Positions 1 through 6,335 of a stretch of DNA of 7,995 bases are shown here, piece by piece. The DNA is taken from positions 1-7,995 of the forward strand of contig VGIE01000087.1 of NCBI GenBank assembly GCA_016867955.1. The letters are read 5' to 3'. Below the pieces are notes generated by a model, which was not told the origin of the DNA, searched no databases, and saw only the letters and a program-made list of their open reading frames with translations. Position 1 is the first letter of the stretch. Every line of letters begins with the position of its first letter. The position numbers and the translations under genes were made by a program. The DNA comes from Betaproteobacteria bacterium (GTDB taxonomy: Bacteria; Pseudomonadota; Gammaproteobacteria; Burkholderiales; SG8-39).

Positions 1-47
1 TTAGCATCACCTGACAGTGCCGGACTAATGCGGATCAATATCGGCGC

Positions 48-86
48 ACAATGACATTGTCCTGCGGGGTCAGGGTAGGGTAGATT
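48..86 (+). promoter_or_regulatory. Candidate P450 promoter with palindromic operator over the -35
   Basis: Seen in sequence: a perfect palindrome ACAATG-A-CATTGT (48-60) whose right arm overlaps a -35-like TTGTCC (57-62). After 18 bases comes a -10-like TAGATT (81-86). Each hexamer matches the sigma70 consensus at 4 of 6 positions. Transcription would begin near 93, leaving a leader of about 80 bases. A palindrome on the -35 fits a dimeric repressor site such as those used by TetR- or MarR-type regulators, but no regulator gene is in the window. Confidence 0.35.
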
Positions 87-97
87 GCCCGGGTAAC

Positions 98-116
98 ATC
101 CCGCCTGTAACGGGAT
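98..116 (+). repeat. Small inverted repeat in the P450 leader
   Basis: ATCCCG (98-103) and CGGGAT (111-116) are perfect 6-base inverted arms around a 7-base loop. They lie downstream of the proposed -10 and upstream of the ribosome binding site of the P450 gene. They could be a second operator or a leader hairpin. There is no following T-run, so a terminator is unlikely. Confidence 0.3.
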
Positions 117-172
117 TGTGGTTAGCGATGGAAAGTGCTTCCCGGCCCGAAAAGTCATTCTGGAGGTTTCTC

Positions 173-1450
173 ATGGCAGCATCCGGCGCCGCATCCGCCA
201 ACTTCAGGGAAACCGACGCCTTTGCCGGCACGGTGCTGATCGAGAGCCTCGACGAGGTCACCGAGATCCTGCGCTCGCGGCAGTTCAAGATGGAGGGGTG
301 GGCCAGCCCGACGGCCAGGTCGGCGCCGCTCATGCAGGGGGTGCTTATCTCCATGGATGGCGAGGGCCACATGGCGCGGCGCCGCAAGCTCGCCAAACTG
401 CTCGACGATGCGGCCGTGGCGACATACCGTGATCGCCACCTCACACCCACGCTCGACCATTGCATCGCCGAACTGGCCGCCATGCCCCGCGCTGCCGACG
501 GCAGCATCCACGCCGACCTCGTTCCCCTGGCGCAGCGCTCGGTCTACCGCATCGCCGCCGCCGTGGTCGGCATCGACGGCCTGGAGAGTCCCGACACCGC
601 GGACCGCTTCATCGCGCAGGTGCAGGCGCTGGGCGCAGGCCTCACGGTGGACTGGTCGCGCGAGGACCCGGACGTGGTGCTCAGGCGCGCCTTCGATGCG
701 CGCGACGCCTTCGAGCGCGAGCTCTACGGACCCTCCCTCGAGCGGCGCCGCAACGTGGTGTCCGCGGCGCTCGCCGCCGGCCGCGACCCCACCGAGACCA
801 GCCACGACATCCTCACCCTCATGCTCGCCAACCGCGACGGCGCCTGGTCGGGTGACGACAACGTGCTGCTGGTGGAGACCTGCGCCTACCTAGTGGCCGC
901 AACGCAGACCACGGTGCTGGGTTTCACCAACATGGTGCTGCGCATGGAGCTGTGGTTCGAGCAGCACCCGCAGGACCGCACGCTGATGGACTCCGACCCC
1001 GAGTTCCTGCGCCGCGCCGCATTTGAATCGCTGCGCATGACCATCTCCACGCCGGTGCGCCAGCGCACGGCGCTGGAGGACGTGACGCTCGCCAGCGGCC
1101 GACACATCAAGGCCGGGCAGACGGTGTCGCTGCACTTCATCCCGGCCAACTCCGACCCCAAGCACTTCGGCGAACACGGCGAGGCGTTCAACCCGCATCG
1201 CACGGTCGAGAACGCCGCGCCCTGGGGCCTGGCCTTCGGCGGCGGCGCGCACACCTGCCCGGGCCGGCCGCTGGTGACCGGCAGCCGCAACCCGACCGGA
1301 ACGACCGGCGTGGACGGCACGCTGGTGACGCTGTGCCGGCGTTACTACGCCGCCGGCCTTGCACTCGACCCCGAACGGCCGCCCGTGCGCGACGCGTCCA
1401 CGCACTACGCGATGTACAGCAGCATCCCAGTGAGGTTCACGAGGATCTGA
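173..1450 (+). CDS. Cytochrome P450 (class I-type bacterial, soluble)
   Basis: This encodes a 425-residue heme monooxygenase, a normal length for a soluble bacterial P450, with no membrane anchor. It would insert one oxygen atom from O2 into a hydrophobic substrate in the cytoplasm, with electrons from a ferredoxin and reductase that are not in this window. Visible landmarks are the C-helix GEGHMARRR (64-72), the K-helix ExxR as E285-S-L-R288, an FNPHR segment (339-343), and the heme loop FGGGAHTCPG (355-364) with the thiolate ligand Cys362. The I-helix reads AATQT (242-246), so Gln replaces the usual acidic residue before the conserved Thr246. The stretch after the heme loop (365-385) is Gly/Thr-rich instead of the usual ARLE-type helix. 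The start at 173 is chosen because GGAGG lies 6 bases upstream; a TTG at 116 gives a 19-residue extension without such a site. Family is certain, substrate unknown. Confidence 0.95.
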   Translation: MAASGAASANFRETDAFAGTVLIESLDEVTEILRSRQFKMEGWASPTARSAPLMQGVLISMDGEGHMARRRKLAKLLDDAAVATYRDRHLTPTLDHCIAELAAMPRAADGSIHADLVPLAQRSVYRIAAAVVGIDGLESPDTADRFIAQVQALGAGLTVDWSREDPDVVLRRAFDARDAFERELYGPSLERRRNVVSAALAAGRDPTETSHDILTLMLANRDGAWSGDDNVLLVETCAYLVAATQTTVLGFTNMVLRMELWFEQHPQDRTLMDSDPEFLRRAAFESLRMTISTPVRQRTALEDVTLASGRHIKAGQTVSLHFIPANSDPKHFGEHGEAFNPHRTVENAAPWGLAFGGGAHTCPGRPLVTGSRNPTGTTGVDGTLVTLCRRYYAAGLALDPERPPVRDASTHYAMYSSIPVRFTRI

Positions 1451-1460
1451 GCCACGTTGT

Positions 1461-1482
1461 AAGCGGACGATTCAGCCCGCTT
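1461..1482. terminator. Weak hairpin between convergent P450 and tspO genes
   Basis: AAGCGG (1461-1466) and CCGCTT (1477-1482) form a 6-bp inverted repeat with a 10-base loop in the 31-bp space between two converging genes. Only three T residues follow on the plus strand and none of note on the minus strand, so it is a poor intrinsic terminator. Its position between convergent stops is the main argument for a termination role. Confidence 0.3.
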
Positions 1483-1988
1483 TACGCGGTCGCGTTCAGC
1501 CGCCAGAGGGCCGTATTCAGCACCAGGGCGAAACACACCCAGACCACGTAGGGAATGAACAGCAGCCCGGCGATGCGATCGTGGCGCCAGAACAGCCGCG
1601 TCGTGACCACAATGGCAGCCAGCAGCACGACGATCTCGATCAGTGCCGCACCGATTGCGTGCAGACCGAAAAACACCACCGACCAGCAGACGTTCAGCAC
1701 CAGTTGCACCGCAAAGGCCGTGAACGCGGGGGACGCCGCGCGCAGACCCGCCACGCGCCAGACCCGCCAGGCGGCGACCGCCATCATGGCATAGAGGATC
1801 GTCCACACCGGTGCGAACACCGCATTTGGCGGGTTGAAAGATGGTTTGACGATGGTCGGGTACCAGGTGCGCACGCTGTCGGCCGTCACCGCGCCGCCGA
1901 TTGCTGCGGCGGCAAAGCACAGGCCCAAGAAGATCGCGAGCGCCAGGGCCTGATTGGCGGGCGAGATGGCGCGGTAGTGAGCAGTCAT
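1482..1988 (-). CDS. tspO: TspO/MBR family tryptophan-rich membrane protein
   Basis: This encodes a 168-residue inner membrane protein of the TspO/peripheral benzodiazepine receptor family, whose members bind porphyrins and sterol-like ligands and act in oxidative stress and tetrapyrrole responses. Five hydrophobic segments are visible at about 12-33, 56-77, 86-108, 112-133 and 138-162, the family topology. Signature residues are W42-Y43 leading into KPSFNPP (48-54), PVW (60-62), L98-N99 with W102, P146-Y147 with W150, and N158 and N165 near the end of helix 5. The start is supported by AGGAA about 7 bases upstream on the minus strand. It converges on the P450 gene and diverges from the receptor gene, so it is likely its own transcription unit. 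A link to the neighbouring catabolic genes is not shown; a role in porphyrin or hydrophobic ligand handling is only inferred. Confidence 0.93.
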   Translation of the reverse strand: MTAHYRAISPANQALALAIFLGLCFAAAAIGGAVTADSVRTWYPTIVKPSFNPPNAVFAPVWTILYAMMAVAAWRVWRVAGLRAASPAFTAFAVQLVLNVCWSVVFFGLHAIGAALIEIVVLLAAIVVTTRLFWRHDRIAGLLFIPYVVWVCFALVLNTALWRLNATA

Positions 1989-2007
1989 TCAGGGTTCCTG
2001 ACGGCGC

Positions 2008-2032
2008 GAGGGGAGACGTCCCCTCAAGTTCC
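2008..2032 (-). promoter_or_regulatory. tspO upstream hairpin with ECF-like -35 motif
   Basis: GAGGGGA (2008-2014) and TCCCCTC (2019-2025) form a perfect 7-bp inverted repeat with a 4-base loop, 19 bp upstream of the tspO start codon. On the minus strand, directly 5' of this repeat, is GGAACTT (2032-2026), which matches the -35 element of RpoE-like extracytoplasmic-function sigma factors. A TC dinucleotide follows 16 bases later, where such promoters carry their -10. The two signals overlap, so the repeat could be an operator on this promoter. Both are small motifs that could arise by chance. Confidence 0.3.
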
Positions 2033-2150
2033 AGTATGTCAGACAGAAGCAAATCTGTGTGGCAACACGTCCCAGCTGCCGCGCGCATCATCACACCATC
2101 AGCACCCACAGCAAAGCATTCACATTCGTGATGGCCGGCGGCTGCGTCGC

Positions 2151-2178
2151 TTGCTCAGCGCAAGGATTCGGGTAAAGT
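2151..2178 (+). promoter_or_regulatory. Weak candidate promoter for the Bug receptor gene
   Basis: TTGCTC (2151-2156), a 16-base spacer and TAAAGT (2173-2178) give a weak sigma70-like match, about 37 bases before the start codon and ahead of a strong AAGGAGG ribosome binding site (2203-2209). The 227-bp gap to the divergent tspO must hold promoters for both genes, but this match is marginal. Confidence 0.25.
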
Positions 2179-2215
2179 CGCTGCCGGGGACAGATCTGGA
2201 TCAAGGAGGAAGGCG

Positions 2216-3181
2216 ATGAAACACGTGCTGCTGGGAGTGGTGTTGGCTGTCACGGGCGTGGCTGGGATGCCAGGCGCGCTGCTCGCACAGACGTTTCCGT
2301 CCAAACCGATCCGCATCATCATCCCGTTCTCGCCGGGCGGCGGCGCCGATGCCTCCGGACGCCTGGTAGCTCGGGTGTTGGCGCCACGCTTCAGCCAGCC
2401 CATCGTGGTGGAGAATCGCCCCGGTGCCAACGGCACCATCGGCACCGACGCGGTGGCCAAGTCGGCGCCCGACGGCCACATGCTGGTGGTGGTGAGCAAC
2501 GGCTTCCCCATCAGCGCCGCCACCGAGAAGGGCCTGCCTTACGACCCGAAGAAGGACCTGCAGCCCGTGCTGATCTACGGCGAGCAGGCGCTGGTGCTCG
2601 TGATCAATCCCAAGATGCCGGCGGGCAACGCGCAGGAATTCATGCAACTGGCCCGCGCCAAGCCCGGCGCGCTGACCTTCGCGGGCTCCGACCCCTCGAC
2701 CATCCTCGCGACAGACATGCTGCGAAAGGGCATGAAGGCAGACATCGTTACGGTGCCCTACAAGGGCGCCGGACAAGCGCTGATCGACGTCATCGGCGGG
2801 CAGATCACCGGCGTGCTGACAAGCTTCGGCTCCACCATATCGCACATCAAGTCGGGCACGGTGCGTGCCGTGGCCGTCACGACGACGACGCGTTCGCCCA
2901 TCGCGCCCGACATCCCCACGCTGGCCGAAACAATCGCCCCGGGATTCGATTTTGCCTCCTGGTACGTGCTGCTCGCACAGGGGCAGACGCCGCGTGAGAT
3001 CATGCTCGTGCTCAACCGCGAACTGGTGGCCGCCCTGCAGAACGCGGAGGTCAGGGAGCAGTTCATGACGCTGGGCCTGTCGGTGCTGCCGGACCCTCTC
3101 GACCGCACGCGCGAGCGCCTGGCGCGCGAGTTCATCAAGTGGGAAGCGGTGGCCAAGGCGGCGGGGATGGCGGCGCAGTAG
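2216..3181 (+). CDS. Bug/TctC family periplasmic solute-binding receptor
   Basis: This encodes a 321-residue extracytoplasmic receptor of the tripartite tricarboxylate transporter (Bug/TctC) family, which binds small carboxylates or related acids in the periplasm. A Sec signal peptide is visible: M-K-H, then a hydrophobic stretch at about 4-24, with likely cleavage after Ala24 before QTFPSKPIR. Family landmarks are IIPFSPGGGAD (35-45), with Asp45 in the ligand loop, ENRPGANGTIG (66-76), SAPDG (83-87) and VPYKGAG (180-186). The length is typical. The start is fixed by AAGGAGG 6 bases upstream. No TctA or TctB membrane genes are in the window, which is normal for the many orphan Bug proteins of Burkholderiales. 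It lies 193 bp ahead of the monooxygenase-dehydrogenase pair and may supply or sense their substrate, an inference from position only. Confidence 0.95.
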   Translation: MKHVLLGVVLAVTGVAGMPGALLAQTFPSKPIRIIIPFSPGGGADASGRLVARVLAPRFSQPIVVENRPGANGTIGTDAVAKSAPDGHMLVVVSNGFPISAATEKGLPYDPKKDLQPVLIYGEQALVLVINPKMPAGNAQEFMQLARAKPGALTFAGSDPSTILATDMLRKGMKADIVTVPYKGAGQALIDVIGGQITGVLTSFGSTISHIKSGTVRAVAVTTTTRSPIAPDIPTLAETIAPGFDFASWYVLLAQGQTPREIMLVLNRELVAALQNAEVREQFMTLGLSVLPDPLDRTRERLAREFIKWEAVAKAAGMAAQ

Positions 3182-3242
3182 GCGCCATCCTTGCCTTGCT
3201 CAACCTTAAAACGAGACCTGCGCAGCGTGCATCGGATGGCGG

Positions 3243-3275
3243 TTGCGCAATGCAATCAACACGCATTCAATGCGC
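3243..3275 (+). promoter_or_regulatory. Candidate promoter/operator ahead of the monooxygenase gene
   Basis: An imperfect dyad pairs GCGCAATGC (3245-3253) with GCAT (3263-3266) and TGCGC (3271-3275), giving 9 bp with a one-sided 4-base bulge and a 9-base loop. The same bases contain a sigma70-like pair: TTGCGC (3243-3248), a 17-base spacer and TTCAAT (3266-3271). The arrangement suits either an operator over a promoter or an RNA hairpin after the receptor gene; there is no T-run for a classic terminator. If it is a promoter, the monooxygenase leader is about 95 bases. Confidence 0.3.
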
Positions 3276-3312
3276 GTAGTGCTCTGGCATGACCGGCGCT
3301 GAAACAGCACAT

Positions 3313-3329
3313 GCCCGCTGCGCGCGGGC
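3313..3329 (+). repeat. GC-rich hairpin in the monooxygenase leader
   Basis: GCCCGC (3313-3318) and GCGGGC (3324-3329) form a perfect 6-bp stem with a 5-base loop, about 36 bases upstream of the GGAGG of the downstream gene. It could stabilise the leader or the end of the receptor transcript. Such stems are common by chance in DNA this rich in G and C. Confidence 0.25.
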
Positions 3330-3374
3330 CTGTGCGAGCCGGCGCCGCGATCCTTGAGACCTTCCGGAGGAACC

Positions 3375-4268
3375 ATGAAATTCGGCACCAATGCCTACAT
3401 GTTCACCAATTACGGCCCCAACAAGCTGCCGGAGCTGGTGAAGTTCTTCCAGACCGCCGACGACCTCGGATTCAACCACGTGCGATACCTCGACCACGTC
3501 ATCGGAATCGTCGCTGAAAAGCATGACGGTATTGCGCAGACACCCTATACCGCCAAGAGCTACATCCACGAGGTCTTCACGCTGTTTGCCTATCTCGCCG
3601 CGCTGACCAGTCGCGTCGAGTTCGTCACCGGCGTGCTGGTGCTGACGCAGCGCGAGACCTGCCTGGTCGCCAAGCAGGCGGCGGAAATCGACATCCTGTC
3701 TGGCGGCCGCATCCGCCTCGGAGTGGGCGTTGGCTACAACCCGATCGAGTTCGAGGCACTGAACGCCGAGTTCAAGACGCGCGGCAAGCGCTTTGAGGAG
3801 CAGATCGCGGTGCTGCGCGCCTTCTGGACGAAGGAAGAGGTTACCTACAAGGGCCAGTGGCACAACATCCGCGACGCCAGCCTGTCGCCAACGCTCGGCC
3901 GCGCCATCCCGCTGTGGTTCGGTCTGGGACGCCGCATCGCCCCCTACCCGCCGGATGCCGTGCTCAATCGCATCGGCCGCCTCGCCGACGGCTGGATACC
4001 GCTGTTCCAGCCCGGCCCGGAAGGCGAAGTGTGCAAACAGAAGGTGCATGCCGCGGCGCGCGCCGCCGGCCGCGACCCGGCCGAGCTGGGCATGGAAATG
4101 ACGCTCTACGTCGATCCGAAGAACATGGCCGCGTCGCTGGACGAAGCGAAGCGCTACCGCGACTTCGGCGCAACCCACGCCATGGTGCGCTGGGAAAGCG
4201 TGTCGGCGAAGGACGACATCGACATGTTGAAGCGCGTCGCCGACGTACTGATCGCGAAATTCAAGTAG
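3375..4268 (+). CDS. Luciferase-like (LLM class) flavin-dependent oxidoreductase
   Basis: This encodes a 297-residue TIM-barrel oxidoreductase of the bacterial luciferase-like superfamily, resembling the class often named F420-dependent LLM oxidoreductases. Visible family features are the N-terminal strand MKFGTNAYMF, a helix with FFQTADDLGFNHVRYLDH (24-41), TSRVEFVTGVLVL (78-90), then AKQAAEIDILSGGRIRLGVGVG (99-120) with the conserved GGR-x-LG-x-GxG element, and the C-terminal barrel segment IPLWFGL (178-184). Members use reduced FMN or F420 for oxygenation or hydride transfer. Most Betaproteobacteria do not make F420, so FMNH2 supplied by a separate reductase is the likelier cofactor here; this is inference. 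The start is set by GGAGG 4 bases upstream of ATG; an in-frame start at 3354 lacks such a site. It is followed after 2 bp by the SDR gene, so the two are almost surely co-transcribed. Confidence 0.93.
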   Translation: MKFGTNAYMFTNYGPNKLPELVKFFQTADDLGFNHVRYLDHVIGIVAEKHDGIAQTPYTAKSYIHEVFTLFAYLAALTSRVEFVTGVLVLTQRETCLVAKQAAEIDILSGGRIRLGVGVGYNPIEFEALNAEFKTRGKRFEEQIAVLRAFWTKEEVTYKGQWHNIRDASLSPTLGRAIPLWFGLGRRIAPYPPDAVLNRIGRLADGWIPLFQPGPEGEVCKQKVHAAARAAGRDPAELGMEMTLYVDPKNMAASLDEAKRYRDFGATHAMVRWESVSAKDDIDMLKRVADVLIAKFK

Positions 4269-4270
4269 CC

Positions 4271-5026
4271 ATGCCGGGCCGCGTCGCGGGCAAGGTGGCG
4301 CTCATCTCGGGCGCCGCGCGCGGCATGGGCGAGTCGCATGCCCGCCTGCTGGCGCGCGAGGGCGCCCGCGTGGTCATCGGCGACGTGCTGCACGAGCTGG
4401 GGCGCGAATTGGCGCGCGCCATCGCCGCCGAAGGCGGCGAGGCCATCTATGTTCCGCTCGATGTCACCGTGGAAACCGACTGGCAGGCCGCCTACAACAC
4501 GGCCATGCTCGCCTTCGGCCGGCTCGACGTGCTGGTGAACAACGCCGGCATTGCGCCCCAGCAGGGCCCGCTCGACCAACTGGGCCTCGCACAGTGGAAC
4601 CAGGTCATCGGCATCAACCTGACTGGGGCCTTCCTCGGCATGAAGCACGCCATCCCGCACATGCGCCACCGCGGCGGCGGGTCCATCATCAACATCTGCT
4701 CCACGGCCGCGCTGGTCGGCTACAGCGGAATCCCGGCCTATGCCGCCAGCAAGGGCGCGCTGCGCGCCCTCACCAGGCAGGCGGCGGCGGAGTACGCCGG
4801 GGACCTGATCCGCGCCAATGCCATTTTCCCGGGGCTGATCGCGACGCCGATGAACGCGAATTCGACGCCCGAACGCATGAGGATGCTGGCCGACAAGGTG
4901 CCGCTCGGACAGCGCCGCGGCAAACCGGAGGAAGTGTCGCACTGCGTGCTGCACCTCGCCTCCGACGAGTCCGCCTTCACCACCGGCGGCGAGTTCGTCA
5001 TCGATGGCGGGTTCAGCGCGCAGTAA
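4271..5026 (+). CDS. Short-chain dehydrogenase/reductase (classical SDR, NAD-type)
   Basis: This encodes a 251-residue classical SDR, most likely oxidising a secondary alcohol to a ketone or the reverse in the cytoplasm. The Rossmann glycine motif is SGAARGMG (13-20). Asp38 at the end of the second strand favours NAD(H) over NADP(H). LDVT (63-66) and NNAG (90-93) follow. The catalytic tetrad is complete: Asn116, Ser144, Tyr157 and Lys161 (YAASK). A PG-x-I-x-TPM type loop follows, and the C-terminus GGEFVIDGGFSAQ is family-typical. The ATG lies 2 bases after the monooxygenase stop and has no clear Shine-Dalgarno of its own, pointing to translational coupling. Working with the upstream flavin enzyme, it may process the oxygenated product. 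The substrate cannot be read from sequence, and names such as 3-oxoacyl-ACP reductase would be over-annotation. Confidence 0.95.
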   Translation: MPGRVAGKVALISGAARGMGESHARLLAREGARVVIGDVLHELGRELARAIAAEGGEAIYVPLDVTVETDWQAAYNTAMLAFGRLDVLVNNAGIAPQQGPLDQLGLAQWNQVIGINLTGAFLGMKHAIPHMRHRGGGSIINICSTAALVGYSGIPAYAASKGALRALTRQAAAEYAGDLIRANAIFPGLIATPMNANSTPERMRMLADKVPLGQRRGKPEEVSHCVLHLASDESAFTTGGEFVIDGGFSAQ

Positions 5027-5047
5027 TTGCCACCCCGGCGCGGCAAT
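5026..5047. terminator. Hairpin joining two convergent stop codons
   Basis: ATTGCC (5026-5031) and GGCAAT (5042-5047) are a perfect 6-bp inverted repeat filling the whole 20-bp space between the convergent SDR and nitronate monooxygenase-like genes. The outermost bases are the last base of each stop codon. It has no T-run, so intrinsic termination would be inefficient. It may act as a compact two-way transcript-end hairpin. Confidence 0.35.
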
Positions 5048-6159
5048 CAGTCGGAGTTCACCAGTTGCGTGAGCTGCTCCGTCGCCTCGAGGAACTCGTT
5101 CAGCATGTCGTGGATGACCTGTCGGACGGAGGTCTCCGACTTCATCTGGCCCACGACCATGCCCACCGGGTAGTACTTCCACTCCTTCAGCTTGCCGCGT
5201 TCCACCCGCATATGCGGCTCGGCCATGACCATCGTCTGCAACGGCATGGGCGCGAAAGGAGGCGCATCGGGCCGCGCCCACGCGTCCGACAGCTTGCTGC
5301 GCAACAGGCGCGCGGGCTTGCCGGAACGCATGCGCGTCTGCACCGTGTCCTCGAAGCCGGCGGCGTAGAACTTCTCCTTCACCTCGGGCACGACTTCGCT
5401 CTCGCGGGTGCCAAGCCAGATCGAACCGCACCAGACGCCCTGCGCCCCCATCGCCATGGCCGCCGCCATCTGGCGGCCGCGGCCGATGCCGCCCGCTGCA
5501 AGCACCGGCAACGGCGCAACCGCATCCACCACGTCGGGCCACAGCAGCATCGATGTAATGGTGCCGGTATGGCCACCCGCCTCCATGCCCTGCGCCACCA
5601 CGAAATCGACCCCCGCGGCCTTGTGGCGGCGCGCGTGTTCAGCCTTGCCCGCCAGGGCGCCTATCAGAATGCCCTTTGCATGCAGACGGTCGCGCAGCTC
5701 CGGCGACGGGGCCCCGAGGCCGCTCACCAGCGTCTTGATCGGGTGCTTGAGCGACACCTCCACCAGCGCCTCGATCTGCTGCGGCGTCATGTTGATGTGG
5801 TCGAGCCGCTTCTGCAGCATCTCGCGGCGTTCGGCCTCGGGCAGCGGCGGAATGCCGGCCTCGTCGAGCACGCGGCGCATGAAGGCCTCCTGCTCCTTCG
5901 GCAGATCGTCCGGGGTGACGCGCTTGCCCTTCAGGTTCTCGTACTTGGCGGGCAGCAGGACATCGATACCGTAGGGCTTGCCCCCGATGTGCTCGTCGAT
6001 CCACTTCAGCTCGGCTTCGAGGTCCTCCGGTGTCTGGTAGGTGACGCCAAGGCAGCCGAATCCGCCCGCCTTGGAGACCTCGATGACCACGTCCCGGCAA
6101 TGCGAAAAGGCGAAGATCGGCACGTCAATGCCGAGCATCTCACAGATCCTGGTCCTCAT
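5047..6159 (-). CDS. Nitronate monooxygenase-like FMN enzyme (2-nitropropane dioxygenase family)
   Basis: This encodes a 370-residue FMN TIM-barrel enzyme of the nitronate monooxygenase family, near the usual length. Landmarks are AGGFGCLG (31-38), VAQGMEAGGHTG (188-199) with the family catalytic His197, LAAGGIGRGRQ (220-230) and MGAQGVWCG (237-245) for FMN phosphate binding, and YPVGMVVGQM (330-339) near the end. At the N-terminus, PIFAFSHCRD (14-23) stands where characterised nitronate monooxygenases carry a Q-x-PM-type segment, and a charged helical section (about 80-135) follows the first barrel strands. In this subgroup, often seen beside CoA and steroid or terpenoid catabolism genes, the true reaction may be an FMN-dependent dehydrogenation or reduction rather than nitronate oxidation. 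The start is chosen at the conserved MRTRIC; a GGGGAA lies 3 bases upstream. The frame stays open 86 codons further upstream with no homology-like sequence. Confidence 0.9.
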   Translation of the reverse strand: MRTRICEMLGIDVPIFAFSHCRDVVIEVSKAGGFGCLGVTYQTPEDLEAELKWIDEHIGGKPYGIDVLLPAKYENLKGKRVTPDDLPKEQEAFMRRVLDEAGIPPLPEAERREMLQKRLDHINMTPQQIEALVEVSLKHPIKTLVSGLGAPSPELRDRLHAKGILIGALAGKAEHARRHKAAGVDFVVAQGMEAGGHTGTITSMLLWPDVVDAVAPLPVLAAGGIGRGRQMAAAMAMGAQGVWCGSIWLGTRESEVVPEVKEKFYAAGFEDTVQTRMRSGKPARLLRSKLSDAWARPDAPPFAPMPLQTMVMAEPHMRVERGKLKEWKYYPVGMVVGQMKSETSVRQVIHDMLNEFLEATEQLTQLVNSD

Positions 6160-6239
6160 GGATTCCCCATCCGGATTGGAAGCAATATCCCGACGCGATG
6201 CCGCCGGGCAGACGGCCCGCACGCGAGCGTGTATCGGGA

Positions 6240-6278
6240 GCGCGGCGGGCCCCTGCGTCCATTCCAGGCCCGCCACGC
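6240..6278. repeat. Long GC-rich inverted repeat, candidate operator
   Basis: GGCGGGCC (6244-6251) and GGCCCGCC (6267-6274) are perfect 8-bp inverted arms around a 15-base loop. After one C-A mismatch the pairing continues for three more bases (6240-6242 with 6276-6278), 11 bp in all. It sits 58 bp upstream of the rightward -35 and about 80 bp upstream of the minus-strand gene, where a shared activator or repressor could bind. GC richness raises the odds of chance. Confidence 0.35.
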
Positions 6279-6335
6279 GCCTGCCTCGCCCCCGTTGGTC
6301 CGCACCTGCCCTCGGCCCGCGTCCACCCTCGACGA

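Noticed and set aside
1..47. Possible end of a minus-strand gene, since the first three bases read as a stop on that strand
   Set aside because: There is no sequence to the left to translate, so nothing supports a gene there.
116..172. Earlier TTG start giving the P450 a 19-residue extension
   Set aside because: It has no good ribosome binding site, and its first base lies within a small inverted repeat; GGAGG is ideally placed for the ATG at 173.
1405..2109. Long minus-strand open frame covering tspO in another frame
   Set aside because: Its translation lacks any family pattern, while the overlapping 1482-1988 frame gives a full TspO protein with all signatures.
4154..5542. Long minus-strand open frame opposite the SDR gene
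   Set aside because: It runs antisense through the SDR and out over the nitronate monooxygenase-like gene with Arg/Ala/Gly-rich low-complexity sequence; this is expected in high-GC DNA.
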